64,000 nt of DNA from Subsaxibacter sp. CAU 1640 (GCF_023156585.1 NZ_JALNMI010000002.1:414479-478478), one strand, 5' to 3'; counted from the first letter of the stretch, positions 47,401 to 54,638 are shown. Notes: generated by a model not told the origin, from the letters alone. Program-made: numbers and translations.

Positions 47401-49053
47401 GTATATAACAGATATAATGAATGGAATCTTGGAGCTGCACCAGCCAATGTGATTGTTGATAATGCAGATTTAGATATGACTAATCTATCTATTAATCCTA
47501 ATGGCACTGAAGATTTCAATGTTGGCAATAACCTTTCAATAATCAATGGAGGAAGCCTTACTGTTGCTCCTGTAAAAAGTATCACCATTGGCAATACCAT
47601 TAGTAACGATGGAACAGTTAATTTGAACTCAAATTCTACTCGATATTCTAGTTTAATTGCTGGTAGCGCCATTGGTTCGGGCACCTATAACTATAACCGT
47701 CATATTAATGGTCAGCCTGGAATTGGTGTTGGTACAGGCGCTAATGATTTGGTTTCTGCTCCTGTAACCGGACAAACCTTTGCTGATTTTGCTTCTGCAA
47801 ATCCTAATTTGAGACAAAACCCATCTCAAACAACTCAAAAAGTATTTGGTCCATTTGATAAAGCGACAGGAACTTATTTACTGTGGGATACTGCGATAAA
47901 TGGTGGCGAGATTCTTACTGCTGGAGTTGGTTATAGAGCAGCTTCAACCGATAATAACGGATTTCTATTTTCTGGAGATGTCAATACTGGAACTGTCACT
48001 TATAATATTGAAAATTCTGGACCTCAATTCGCAATCTATAATTTAATTGGAAATCCTTATCCTTCATATTTGAATGTACGTGAATTTTTAGAGTATGAAG
48101 TAGCTGCAGGAGTTGCCAATATTGATTTAATGCAAAACCCATTGAGAGCTATTTATGGTTATGATGGAGATGCATCTGGAACCGGTGGTGACGGATGGGT
48201 TATTTATAATTTGAATACCGCGACCGATGTAAATCTTGCACCTGGACAAGGATTTTTAGTGACTGCCAACGTTGATGATGTTGCGGCATATGATATTACT
48301 TTTGATCCATCGATGCGTCGTGTGGATTCAACAGATGATTTCATTCCTGGCAGATTGGCTAATGAGAATAACGTCCATTTAAGATTACAAGCTGGCATTG
48401 GAGCTTCTAACTATAAGACAGATTTTTATTTTAATGATAATTCAACATCTGGCTTGGATTCAGGATATGACGCTGGGGTTTTTGGATCAAACGCAGCCTC
48501 AAAATCGATTTATTCTCATTTGGTGTCTGATAATACTGGTGTTGATATGGCAATACAATCCTTGGCTTACGATGCTTTAGGTTCTGACATTATCATTCCT
48601 TTGGGCATAAATGTACCGCAAGGGCAGCAAGTGACTGTTAGCATTGCAGAATCGACCTTGCCTTCCAATATCGACGTTTATCTTGAAGATGCTTTGACGA
48701 CTACATTTACTTTATTAAATAGTAATGATTATGTATTTACACCAAACACCAATTTGACTGATACTGGAAGATTCTATTTGAGATTTACAGATAACACATT
48801 ATCAAATGGTACGACTGATTTAGATAAAATACAAATCTACACTCTAGATCAAACGTTACATATCAATGGACTTCTGAATGCTGAAAGTACGGTAAAACTT
48901 TTCGACATACAAGGACGTCAAGTACTTGCTGCTAGCCTTGAATCTGGAAGTTCCAATAACATAGTTGATGTATCTTCTGTAAGCACTGGAGTGTATATTG
49001 TTAAATTAAATAACAAAACCCAGCAAAAAACGCAACGCGTAATCATTAAATAA
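41440..49053 (+). CDS. Giant multidomain secreted T9SS protein (2537 residues)
   Basis: A signal peptide (about 1-19) precedes an N-terminal beta domain. Next come two alternating pairs of fibronectin-III-like (from about 158 and 443) and choice-of-anchor-J-like domains (from about 282 and 573; LPFTEGFE(S/G)G...CW, D-WL(V/I)TP.ID). A two-domain block then occurs twice (from about 744 and 1230), each copy starting with the (E/D)xxDNIDY and TTANAIKIGEF pattern and containing DDNR(I/L)EV. Further beta domains follow, including GTWTADGTWLNGNPP near 1890. A module shared with the upstream gene begins near 2060, and the type A sorting domain is at about 2464-2537 (KLFDIQGRQV, TGVYIVKL, RVIIK). This build suggests an adhesin or large surface protein exported by the type IX system; no enzyme domain is recognised. 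Confidence 0.9.
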   Translation: MKKIYFLLLTLAFSFAGFGQTQIINQALTNGSLPAGWTQVDVTFTTSAGGYANFTTNSAILTTPIFNSSLYSSVRVDFDVAKFGTGGDGPLRLEYSINGGSNWLTASNSTTPTDSNYQSNSITINAVSANMRIRFNRAPSPSQKRLRNVIVYGIGSAACTPPSTQATAYNTTNRTSNSGTLNWTRGNGNNVLVVMRQGSAVNTDPTNGTSYTANAAFGSGTQIGTGNYVVYNGPGTSVNVTGLSAESTYHVAVYEYATTGTCYNNTELTGNFTTLCSTVYSLPFTEGFESGVPPTCWTQFTGANTLGVEQWQSDSRSYIGSAAALINFENSVGTTQDWLVTPAIDMSGLTDIELSFFGRELFNEPPDLGNTYTVRVSTTTPVISSFTNIVETYTEADFSLTYTNKTIDLSAYSGQTIYIAFVMEQNSGDGWLIDNISIDTPNTGCTFPALQATNFTATNIDGTAGTATVSWFPGNGNATLVVLKEGSAVDVDPSSGTSYTANSAFGTGEDLGSGNYVVYSGAGTSVNISNLTVDTEYFVAVYSYYTTGNCYNTNELAGTFSTGTATGCNAYTLPFTEGFEGGNIPTCWEVFENGEAGNNQWTVNSNDPYNGSNFSAYLSFDAGTTSGVNRDWLITPPIDLSSVSNAELSFYTYTSGDPNDTFVSNFSVRVSTASQTNLNDFTSIPFTNTESQLGATYNQKIIDLSSYAGQVIYIAFVSEQNFPDGGEEWFIDDISITAPTNSADSDIVEAGFDEPDNIDYLSYSAANGLTTANAIKIGEFTIRDGGSVAPDSDSAATTLTDLGFTVQNFGDIAALAIFDGTTNVSEVSTVAATTNFTGLNLVAPDNDTKTFSIYATFDSSVTDNNQIQLTIASATATGSTFAAANAGGAQTSVAGDDNRIEVTATELVFDQQPTDTDVNAVMSPSPTVVAVDANANTDLDYVTVLSLSTTGTFAGTATTSVAPVSGVATFDNLIFSAVGTGFTLTTVSGLTNDTSTAFDILAIPTFGWQIDMVNQFYTIDFDNTVTNVTNGAYTGAGFTPTPNAGQLNSGAWAVNGLEDGTLNFGGTQTGNDFAKNTSAGGVTSGGLYSFEVASNNFSFGIQPSGSDFTPGTIVLRTQNQTGQTVTAIDLQYTIYVNNNESRGNTFNFAYSVNNSTYIPESSLDYTSPVAPDSNGWIAVNRNISITGLNIASGDYFYLRWFSDDLPSGSGSRDEFGLDDITVVFNPLVTDNDSNIVATSFDESDNIDYITYNAASGLTTANAIKIGEFSIQDGGDTMSDADNLSTTLTDVSFDVQNFGSIAALAIFDGTTNVSEVTSVTATTGFSGLTLEALDNGSKVFDIYATFSPAVTDNSQVQLTISTATAALTGSGFADADAGGAQTSVAGDDNRLEVIATTLGFVQQPSDVNINQTMDPAVTVTGVDANGNADADFSGTVSLTTTSTFSGTATTSVSSSGGIATFTNLGFSTIGTATLTASSAGLLDSAPSNTFEVTPATRSFWYEPFTDNSQYTVTAGGEGNDGNSDYFQITDGSNIDKTYTGNSGNFFAAQDIDDGGWAGSASPSQLTWSNINIERYTSLTFSGKFASIGGGIDDNDYVIVEYQIDGGGWVNLIAFENDGTPFNTDLREDTNFDGTGDGTLLTSAFQTFSKAISTTGAILDIRVTMNLDSGNEDVALEDFKLAGVGTVFYGNAATGFGGPIGNSTLEVYASSGITVNFVYNRGTSDFNDYMVIYIDSETGGITTTSGLTDTGDDGRKAISGYDGTNRSTINFPPGFQPDYAISMNNGFAGLFEIAEGGSHNFIQSANLAPTGSPSATIYTFNINFSNINTVPGLESFKFLATYLNGGNAFRSNESIGRNNAGASNPGYGTMQMETYFEVSSALQGGFAPTQATGTWTADGTWLNGNPPLITDDITIGHDTDQNIDVAVDGMTINAALDILPSYTLSTSDGLTGSGSLNVFGKLSITQGGFTDISPVYNVGSTLEYKDIAAVYNRYNEWNLGAAPANVIVDNADLDMTNLSINPNGTEDFNVGNNLSIINGGSLTVAPVKSITIGNTISNDGTVNLNSNSTRYSSLIAGSAIGSGTYNYNRHINGQPGIGVGTGANDLVSAPVTGQTFADFASANPNLRQNPSQTTQKVFGPFDKATGTYLLWDTAINGGEILTAGVGYRAASTDNNGFLFSGDVNTGTVTYNIENSGPQFAIYNLIGNPYPSYLNVREFLEYEVAAGVANIDLMQNPLRAIYGYDGDASGTGGDGWVIYNLNTATDVNLAPGQGFLVTANVDDVAAYDITFDPSMRRVDSTDDFIPGRLANENNVHLRLQAGIGASNYKTDFYFNDNSTSGLDSGYDAGVFGSNAASKSIYSHLVSDNTGVDMAIQSLAYDALGSDIIIPLGINVPQGQQVTVSIAESTLPSNIDVYLEDALTTTFTLLNSNDYVFTPNTNLTDTGRFYLRFTDNTLSNGTTDLDKIQIYTLDQTLHINGLLNAESTVKLFDIQGRQVLAASLESGSSNNIVDVSSVSTGVYIVKLNNKTQQKTQRVIIK
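43670..45930 (+). repeat. Internal coding duplication of a two-domain block
   Basis: Protein segments at about residues 744-1000 and 1230-1495 align along their length, sharing TTANAIKIGEF, ALAIFDGTTNVSEV, GGAQTSVAGDDNR and QQP(T/S)D. DNA copies are at about 43670-44450 and 45128-45930, separated by one unrelated domain (about 44457-45120). The divergence indicates an old duplication. Confidence 0.85.
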
Positions 49054-49354
49054 TATATTTTAAAATATCAAAGTATATTAAAAAAAGTGCCTCCATATGA
49101 GGCACTTTTTTTTTAATATCTTATTCTCATAAACCTTATGGTGTATGGTGTTGTAAGAATATTGTATATTGTAAATTACAAAACCCTATTTACGATTATT
49201 TCGTATGTAGAATGATTTGTGATTTTTCTTTTCGACTGCACTAGAAATAGTTAGAATTATTTCCAACCTAGGAAATTTCACAAAAAATAAAATTTAATTT
49301 TATCTTTAAATTGTTAAATTTAGTTATTTTTGAAATGATTTATATATTTGCAGA
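49054..49354. other. 301-bp intergenic region before the peptide cassette
   Basis: It holds the terminator at 49083-49114 and then about 240 bases of AT-rich DNA without coding potential. TATATTTG at 49343-49350 matches a -7 box but lies only four bases before the ATG at 49355, with no TTG at the proper spacing, so a promoter is not established. Confidence 0.6.
49083..49114 (+). terminator. Intrinsic terminator after the giant T9SS gene
   Basis: AAAAGTGCCTC (49083-49093) pairs perfectly with GAGGCACTTTT (49099-49109) around a five-base loop. A T run continues to 49114. Confidence 0.92.
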
Positions 49355-49516
49355 ATGAATAAGAAAAGTCAAGATAACAACATTACTCGCAACGAAGCCA
49401 TCAAGCGAATGGGAAAATATGCCGCACTTACTGCAGTGGGTACGTTTCTTATTTTAAATCCGCAAAAAGCGCAAGCATCTTCCCCTCCAGATCCAGGAGG
49501 AGATCCTTTTAATTAG
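49355..49516 (+). CDS. Short leader-type peptide (53 residues), candidate substrate of the next two genes
   Basis: ATG 49355 to TAG 49516 encodes 53 residues. The N-terminal ~14 residues are polar. TRNEAIKRMGKYAALTAVGT then resembles a degenerate twin-arginine or Sec leader: a basic stretch with one Arg where Tat has two, then a hydrophobic core. A likely signal-peptidase site follows AQA. The remainder, SSPPDPGGDPFN, is a 12-residue tail rich in Pro, Gly and Asp with two serines. I do not recognise a named family. The 12-base gap to the HPr-kinase-like gene and the 'leader plus short tail' form suggest a precursor peptide modified on its tail and exported. The coding call rests on composition, signal-like architecture and position; function is inferred. 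Confidence 0.72.
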   Translation: MNKKSQDNNITRNEAIKRMGKYAALTAVGTFLILNPQKAQASSPPDPGGDPFN

Positions 49517-49528
49517 AAAATTCTTACT

Positions 49529-50665
49529 TTGAAGATTGAATTAGCTCCTCAACACTCACAAAAGATTGGAGACAATCATGTGTTGTGGTTTGAGAGCTCC
49601 AATAGTTACGTCGTTCTTTCCACTACTGCGTATCAGCTCCTCACGTTCTATTTGGAATCTGATGACAAACATCAATTCACATTTGCACTTCAACAACATC
49701 TCAATTTTACTTTAAAGCAAACTGAAAACTGTTTTTCAGAGTTGACTGATTTTTTAATGGCGGTTCACAAAGTAAAATCTAACGACGTTGCTCATGACAA
49801 TGTCGAGAACATTCCTGATAATCTAGTTTCCATACATTACGATTTTGGCCATGCGAAGATTCGTATTGGTTACGGCTCGGAGAAACTTATAAAACTGATT
49901 CATCCTTACATAAGTCATTTATTATCTAATGATGAAAACCAAATTGATGCTGAATTCGCTATTTTCACAAAGAATGGACTAATACATCTTTTTAAAAACG
50001 GTGAGAGCATTGCACATTATGATTTTGAAAACTTCCATTTTCTTCAAGGTAAATTCACAATGGAGTTGGTTACATCGATTTATAAAAACACAGTTTCCGA
50101 TTGGATGGCAACTTTTCATTCATCAACGATTACAAATGGTGAGGAAGCGATTATGATCATTGGTGCATCTGGAAGCGGAAAGAGCACTTTGTCTGCTGTA
50201 CTTATGGCAAAGGGTTTCGATCTTTTAGCGGATGATTTTTCACCAATGTTAGCAGAAAATCAACACTTGTATCGATTTCCTTCTGCCATTTCAATTAAAA
50301 CTGGTGCTTTCAAGATTATCGAAGATCTTTTTCCAAATTTTGAATCTTATGATCTTCAGAAAAGTATTTCGAAACCTACCAACTTAAAATATCTGCCACC
50401 ACTATCTTCTTTTCATACTTCCAATCAACATTTTGAATGCAACAAAGTAGTTTTGGTAAAGTATGATAACAATGCTGTTAATGAACTAAAGGTATGTCCT
50501 TCTGAAAAAATTCTTCAAACCCTCATTCCAGATTCCTGGATTTCTCCACAAGAAGAGCATTCAAAATTGTTTCTCAATTGGCTTAAAAATCTTAAATTTT
50601 ATGAGTTAAATTATTGCGATAATAATTTTGCGGTTTCAGCCTTCAAAGAATTATTTAAAATGTAA
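49529..50665 (+). CDS. HPr-kinase-like protein with PqqD-like N-terminal domain
   Basis: The 378-residue protein starts at TTG 49529; there is no in-frame ATG nearby. The C-terminal half resembles HPr kinase: Walker A GASGSGKST (about 212-219), LLADDFSPM (about 232-240) with the paired Asp of the family, and a phosphate-binding-like region beyond. The first ~85 residues (FESSNSYVVLSTTAYQLL through SELTDFLMAVHKV) have the strand-helix order of PqqD-type domains, which bind RiPP leader peptides. HPr-kinase homologues are known to phosphorylate the lasso peptide precursor paeninodin. No HPr or PTS gene is nearby, so regulation of sugar transport is unlikely. I infer a kinase acting on the peptide encoded 12 bases upstream. 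Confidence 0.78.
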   Translation: MKIELAPQHSQKIGDNHVLWFESSNSYVVLSTTAYQLLTFYLESDDKHQFTFALQQHLNFTLKQTENCFSELTDFLMAVHKVKSNDVAHDNVENIPDNLVSIHYDFGHAKIRIGYGSEKLIKLIHPYISHLLSNDENQIDAEFAIFTKNGLIHLFKNGESIAHYDFENFHFLQGKFTMELVTSIYKNTVSDWMATFHSSTITNGEEAIMIIGASGSGKSTLSAVLMAKGFDLLADDFSPMLAENQHLYRFPSAISIKTGAFKIIEDLFPNFESYDLQKSISKPTNLKYLPPLSSFHTSNQHFECNKVVLVKYDNNAVNELKVCPSEKILQTLIPDSWISPQEEHSKLFLNWLKNLKFYELNYCDNNFAVSAFKELFKM

Positions 50666-50718
50666 TCTCATACAATGTCGATATTTAATTTAATTTTGAT
50701 ATTGATAAATAGGATTTT

Positions 50719-51756
50719 TTGGCTCAAAAACATTCATTAAAACAAACTTTTCAGCTCATTATAGACATTTTGAGTTTTGAAATTTCCACAGAACAATTAG
50801 CTGATTATTTCACAAAAAATCAAATTGATTGGGACTTAATAGTAATTGTTGCCAGTGAACATTTAATTTTACCAGCAGTATATTGTCGTTTGCAACAAAG
50901 GTCTCTGTTAGGATTTTTGCCCGAAGATTTGACTATTTATCTCAAAGAAATTACGAATCTTAATCGAGAAAGAAACAAAACATTGCTTTTTGAAGCAAAA
51001 CAAGTCTCACATCTATTTAAATCGCATCAAATAGAACACGTATTTGTGAAAGGCATCGCTCTTTTGGCCGCAGACTATTATCAGGACCATGGAGAACGTA
51101 TGATTGGGGATATAGATATTCTTGTAGCCTCAAAAGATATAGATAGAGCCTTTGATTTACTCACTTCAGCTGGCTACAATAAATTTTTGCCTTTTAATTA
51201 TGAGGTTAAAAACTTTAGACATAAACCGCGCCAGATATCTGAAAAACATTTAGGTGCCATTGAACTACACCATCATTTAATTAGGTATGAATTTCGGAAA
51301 TTGGTTGATGCCCAAGATTTTATTACAGATACAAAAGTTGTGAATCAAATTACGGTACCTAAAGCGACCAATATCGTTAAAAACAGTGTATTTGCGCATC
51401 AAATCAATGATAGGTGTTACTTTTATAATACGTTGAAACTAAAAATTTTGTATGACATTCTCGTCATTGAACATCAAGAGGAAAAACCCCTTTTGATTGG
51501 TTTGGCACAGCAAAAATATGCCTCTAGATTCATAGATTTAGCCTCAATATTCGTCCCCAAATTCAAATCCAATTTATTGACTGTTTCACAGCGACACAAA
51601 CAACAACTCTATTTATGGAGTCTTGATTTTCCAAGATTTGGAAAGGCTTCCCATTGGTTAAGGGTAAAATACGTTGCGATTACAGAACGTTTTAAACTTA
51701 TATTTTTCAATAATAGCTACCGTCGACACATTTTCGAAAGGCGACTCTTCAAATAG
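50719..51756 (+). CDS. Nucleotidyltransferase-family protein (NTP_transf_5 type)
   Basis: The 345-residue protein begins at TTG 50719. It carries HVFVKGIALLAADYY followed by RMIGDIDILVAS (about 111-139), the KG and D-x-D pattern of the uncharacterised nucleotidyltransferase family that often accompanies HPr-kinase-like genes in peptide clusters. ELHHHLI near residue 180 is also typical. The C-terminal third is basic. It would transfer a nucleotide from an NTP to an unknown acceptor. It follows the HPr-kinase-like gene by 53 bases on the same strand, and a candidate promoter for the next gene lies after its stop, so the three genes from 49355 form a likely operon. The acceptor (phosphorylated peptide or small molecule) is unknown. 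Confidence 0.8.
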   Translation: MAQKHSLKQTFQLIIDILSFEISTEQLADYFTKNQIDWDLIVIVASEHLILPAVYCRLQQRSLLGFLPEDLTIYLKEITNLNRERNKTLLFEAKQVSHLFKSHQIEHVFVKGIALLAADYYQDHGERMIGDIDILVASKDIDRAFDLLTSAGYNKFLPFNYEVKNFRHKPRQISEKHLGAIELHHHLIRYEFRKLVDAQDFITDTKVVNQITVPKATNIVKNSVFAHQINDRCYFYNTLKLKILYDILVIEHQEEKPLLIGLAQQKYASRFIDLASIFVPKFKSNLLTVSQRHKQQLYLWSLDFPRFGKASHWLRVKYVAITERFKLIFFNNSYRRHIFERRLFK

Positions 51757-51793
51757 TTTTCATAAATTTCCTATAAAAAAATTCTTCCTATTT

Positions 51794-51823
51794 TTGTTAT
51801 GTTCGCGTAATAGTCTATTTTTG
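51794..51823 (+). promoter_or_regulatory. Promoter of the outer-membrane protein gene at 51840
   Basis: TTG at 51794-51796, a 19-base spacer, then TATTTTTG at 51816-51823, matching the Bacteroidota consensus. The start codon is 16 bases further on, giving a very short leader. A second TATTTTTG lies at 51789-51796. Confidence 0.6.
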
Positions 51824-51839
51824 GTTAAAGTTTTTTTTT

Positions 51840-52412
51840 ATGAAAAAGGTAATTATAGTATTATTTATATCATTTTTAGGGACAAGTACCTTTGCCCAAA
51901 ACCCTGGCACAAACTGGCTTTTAAGTGTTGGTGTTAATACAACAGCTAATTTTGGAACAAGAAACCCCTTTGAAGATTTAAATGACAATACTGGGCGTTT
52001 TGCCTTTAGACAACCACTTGCAGTGGGAATTGAGCGCAAGTGGACTAAATATCTGTACATTGAACAAGATGTCAGCTTGAATGGTTTTAAGGAAAACGAA
52101 TATATTGATCGTGGCCGTCCTGACAAAGACTTGTTTTACTTCTCAACAAATACTACGTTAAAATACTATTTTGATGACCACATCTTTCGGAATTCTGATT
52201 GGTTAAATCTTTATGCTGGTGCAGGTGTAGGTATCTTTAATATGGAAGAATTAAATACTTCTGTGAATATTGTGTTCGGAACTGTAGTTTGGGTGAGTGA
52301 TAATGTTGGTATTCGATTGGGCACCATGGGCAAATTTGCCTTTGAAGCAGATTCTCGACAGTACGATAACAATCACTATCAGTTTTTTCTGCAAGGAGTT
52401 TTCAAGCTCTAA
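51840..52412 (+). CDS. Small outer-membrane beta-barrel protein, function unknown
   Basis: The 190-residue protein has a Sec signal peptide (about 1-20, ending STFAQ), then alternating strands (WLLSVGVNTTANF, PLAVGIERKWTKYLYIEQDVSLNGF, LFYFSTNTTLKYYF, LNLYAGAGVGIFN) and a final strand ending in FKL. This is the pattern of eight-stranded barrels of the OmpA/OmpX or PorT-like groups; no peptidoglycan-binding domain follows. Its own promoter and the terminator downstream suggest a single-gene unit, so its place between the two peptide cassettes may be incidental. Confidence 0.85.
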   Translation: MKKVIIVLFISFLGTSTFAQNPGTNWLLSVGVNTTANFGTRNPFEDLNDNTGRFAFRQPLAVGIERKWTKYLYIEQDVSLNGFKENEYIDRGRPDKDLFYFSTNTTLKYYFDDHIFRNSDWLNLYAGAGVGIFNMEELNTSVNIVFGTVVWVSDNVGIRLGTMGKFAFEADSRQYDNNHYQFFLQGVFKL

Positions 52413-52429
52413 GACTATATAAAATCATT

Positions 52430-52457
52430 AAAAGCCTTCCTTTGAGAAGGCTTTTTT
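52430..52457. terminator. Likely bidirectional terminator between convergent genes
   Basis: AAAAGCCTTC (52430-52439) pairs perfectly with GAAGGCTTTT (52446-52455) around a six-base loop. A T run follows on the plus strand, and an A-rich run precedes it, so the hairpin can serve the convergent dehydratase gene as well. Confidence 0.88.
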
Positions 52458-52462
52458 ATATC

Positions 52463-53398
52463 CTAAAACGGCAGTTTAGATAAATCTACATTTCCACCTG
52501 ACAGAATGATACCGACATTTTTATTTCTGAAGTCATTTTCATTTTTTAAAACGGCTGCCAGCGCCACTGCACTTGAAGGTTCCACAACAATTTTTAACCT
52601 TTCGTATATCATCCTCATTGCATTTATAATTTCGTTTTCCTCAACGGTAATTATATCATTTATGTATTGTTGAATAATAGGAAAATTGATTGTTCCCAAT
52701 TGTGTCTTCAAGCCATCCGCAATGGTATTTGTGGTTTCATTTTTTTCAATCTTGCCACTTTTTAAGGAACGATAAGCATCATCTACTGATGATGGTTCTG
52801 CTCCAATTACTTTACAATCCTTTCTAAAATAATGGGTCGACAAGGCCGTTCCTGCAATAAGCCCACCTCCTCCGACTGGAGCCACTACTATTTCTAGATT
52901 GGGATATTCCTCTAAAAGTTCTAAACAAGCGGTCGCATTTCCAATAATAACATCCAAATCATTCGATGGATGGATAAATGTTGCTCCTGTAGATGTAGAA
53001 ACATTTCGGGCAGTGGCCTCACGATCTACTATGTTTGGTTCACATAAAGTCACGATTCCGCCATATCCTTTAACTGCTTCGATTTTAACTTTAGGGGCAT
53101 TGTTGGGCATCACAATGAAGGCTTTCACTCCTAAAGATTTTGCAGCAAGTGACAAAGCCTGTGCAAAATTACCTGAAGAGTGCGTCACCACTCCCTTTTC
53201 TCTTTGGAAATTACCTAATTGCAAAATGGCATTTGTGGCACCTCTCATTTTGAATGCGCCCATTCTTTGAAAATTTTCGCACTTAAAAAAAATTTTTGAA
53301 TTTGTCAGTTCGTTAATGAATGTTGAGGATAGAACAGGCGTATGATGGATGTATGGAATTATGCTTTTATGACAATCCAAAATGATTTTTTTTTCCAT
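52463..53398 (-). CDS. PLP-dependent threonine/serine dehydratase (or serine racemase)
   Basis: This 311-residue fold-type II PLP enzyme has the PLP lysine in RMGAFKMRGATNA (about Lys50), the HSSGNFAQALS segment (about 78-88), and the glycine-rich phosphate loop VGGGGLIAG (about 178-186). SSAVALAA and ILSGGNVD close the active site. It converts L-threonine or L-serine to a 2-oxo acid and ammonia, or racemises serine. At 311 residues it lacks the C-terminal ACT regulatory domain of biosynthetic IlvA, so a catabolic or racemase-like role is more likely. It is 26 bases downstream of the MtfA-like gene on the same strand. Confidence 0.9.
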   Translation of the reverse strand: MEKKIILDCHKSIIPYIHHTPVLSSTFINELTNSKIFFKCENFQRMGAFKMRGATNAILQLGNFQREKGVVTHSSGNFAQALSLAAKSLGVKAFIVMPNNAPKVKIEAVKGYGGIVTLCEPNIVDREATARNVSTSTGATFIHPSNDLDVIIGNATACLELLEEYPNLEIVVAPVGGGGLIAGTALSTHYFRKDCKVIGAEPSSVDDAYRSLKSGKIEKNETTNTIADGLKTQLGTINFPIIQQYINDIITVEENEIINAMRMIYERLKIVVEPSSAVALAAVLKNENDFRNKNVGIILSGGNVDLSKLPF

Positions 53399-53424
53399 AA
53401 AAATCGTAGAGATTACAATTGAAA

Positions 53425-54276
53425 TTAATATCCAGCGAAATTAAAATTAAGCATTTGCTTTGTTTTATTATATATTTCTGGGAATTGCGCACGAAACTCG
53501 GATGGAGATTCTATGAAAGTTTCTATAATAACCGCTACAAATTCATATTGATTGGTATATGCATAATCCCTAAAATAACGTGATTCTATCAATGATTTGC
53601 GAAGACTCTCTTCATTGGCCAATAATTCTGTCAATTCTTTAAAGGAATCCGAAAAAATGGTCGAGCTTACATCTCTCTCTTTAATACTATTGAGATGGAT
53701 GGCATGTGCAAATTCGTGAATCCCTAAATTGATTTTATCAGTATCATTTTCAAAACCCTTTTTAAAGTCTTTCCATGACAGCACTAAAGTTTCAAGCTTT
53801 GGGTTGAATTCGCCTTTATGATAATTTTCGTTGGTTAATGAGTAGAACTCGTCTGGATAGATGAATATCTTATCAATCAACCCAATATAGAAGTCCCTAA
53901 AACCAAATGTAAGCATTACCGCAGTTGCAGAAATCAAAACCTTCATTTCATCTGTTACCACCAATTCCTCTCTTCCAAAAAACCTTTTATCACTAATGAA
54001 AGATGCCACTCTATGCTCAAAATATCGTTGATGCTTTGGCTTCAATTTTTGGTAGAACTTAAATTGATTTACCATTATTCTTTTCTGGACTGGTGACAAC
54101 TTCTTTAAAAAAAATGGTGTGTAAACGTAAAAAGGTTTTTTATTACGCAACACATAACCCATCTCGAACATTTTCAATGCAAAATTCAAAAGCATCACAC
54201 ATAAAACGGCAAAGAAAATCCCTACGATAACTCTCCCTCCAAAGGTAAATTGTTCAGTGAATAGAATATGTGTCAT
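53425..54276 (-). CDS. MtfA-like (M90 family) zinc metallopeptidase
   Basis: The 283-residue protein has one N-terminal membrane helix (about 12-35) and then a soluble domain. The zinc motif HEFAHAIH (HExxH, about 195-202) follows NLGI, and a downstream Glu (LTELLANEESL) can be the third ligand. Together with VLSWKDF and YAYTNQYEFVAVIIETF, these mark the DgsA anti-repressor MtfA family (peptidase M90). E. coli MtfA is a soluble aminopeptidase-like protein that titrates the Mlc repressor; no Mlc is visible here, and the added membrane anchor implies a different setting. It is transcribed with the dehydratase gene. Confidence 0.86.
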   Translation of the reverse strand: MTHILFTEQFTFGGRVIVGIFFAVLCVMLLNFALKMFEMGYVLRNKKPFYVYTPFFLKKLSPVQKRIMVNQFKFYQKLKPKHQRYFEHRVASFISDKRFFGREELVVTDEMKVLISATAVMLTFGFRDFYIGLIDKIFIYPDEFYSLTNENYHKGEFNPKLETLVLSWKDFKKGFENDTDKINLGIHEFAHAIHLNSIKERDVSSTIFSDSFKELTELLANEESLRKSLIESRYFRDYAYTNQYEFVAVIIETFIESPSEFRAQFPEIYNKTKQMLNFNFAGY

Positions 54277-54440
54277 GATTTCATAACGTTACTTTAACCT
54301 ATACATTGTGAGGGAAATATCAATTAAGAAGATTAAATATACAAAAGAAACAAACAAAATTTCAGGAGAATTAATTTTTAAATTGTTATATTAAAAAAAA
54401 CTATTAGTTTTAAACTCAAAACTCTAAAAAATCTTTAATT

Positions 54441-54638
54441 ATGGACAGAAGAAAGTTTATAAAGAAATCAGGTCAGGCCATTTTAGCTGTTTCTGCCATT
54501 TCAATTACTGCATCCATGGCAACTGCTTGTAGTTCTGATGATGACAGTAATTTTGGAGATGGATATTATGATGACGGATATTACGACGATGGTTATTATG
54601 ACGATGGCTATTATGATGATGGTTATTATGATGATTAA
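54441..54638 (+). CDS. Small Tat-type lipoprotein with five GYYDD repeats
   Basis: The 65-residue protein opens MDRRKFIKKSG, a near-consensus twin-arginine motif, followed by a hydrophobic core and a lipobox-like MATAC with Cys30. After the Cys comes SSDDD, a Ser/Asp-rich start like the surface-export signal of many Bacteroidota lipoproteins. Residues 41-65 are five perfect GYYDD units encoded by five 15-base repeats (54561-54635) that differ only at third codon positions. The protein is thus predicted to be folded or modified in the cytoplasm, exported by Tat, lipidated, and possibly flipped to the surface, displaying ten tyrosines. No known family is recognised. The glycosyltransferase gene at 54740 follows by 101 bases. 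Confidence 0.82.
   Translation: MDRRKFIKKSGQAILAVSAISITASMATACSSDDDSNFGDGYYDDGYYDDGYYDDGYYDDGYYDD
54561..54635 (+). repeat. Five tandem 15-bp units encoding GYYDD
   Basis: The units are in frame and encode identical pentapeptides with synonymous changes at third positions only, implying selection on the protein repeat, not recent DNA slippage. Unit number may still vary between strains. Confidence 0.95.

Noticed and set aside
49343-49350. TATATTTG just before the 53-residue peptide gene, suggesting a leaderless promoter
   Set aside because: The only nearby TTG is 10 bases upstream and the next is 29 bases upstream, both outside the 17-23 base window. Kept only as a remark.
49355-51756. A lasso peptide biosynthetic cluster
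   Set aside because: No asparagine-synthetase-like cyclase, no transglutaminase-like leader peptidase and no exporter are present; only the kinase and nucleotidyltransferase parts are shared with some lasso clusters.
52463-54276. The dehydratase and MtfA-like genes as members of the peptide-modification island
   Set aside because: They run on the opposite strand, have ordinary housekeeping-like families and no feature linking them to peptides; their presence between the cassettes looks incidental.
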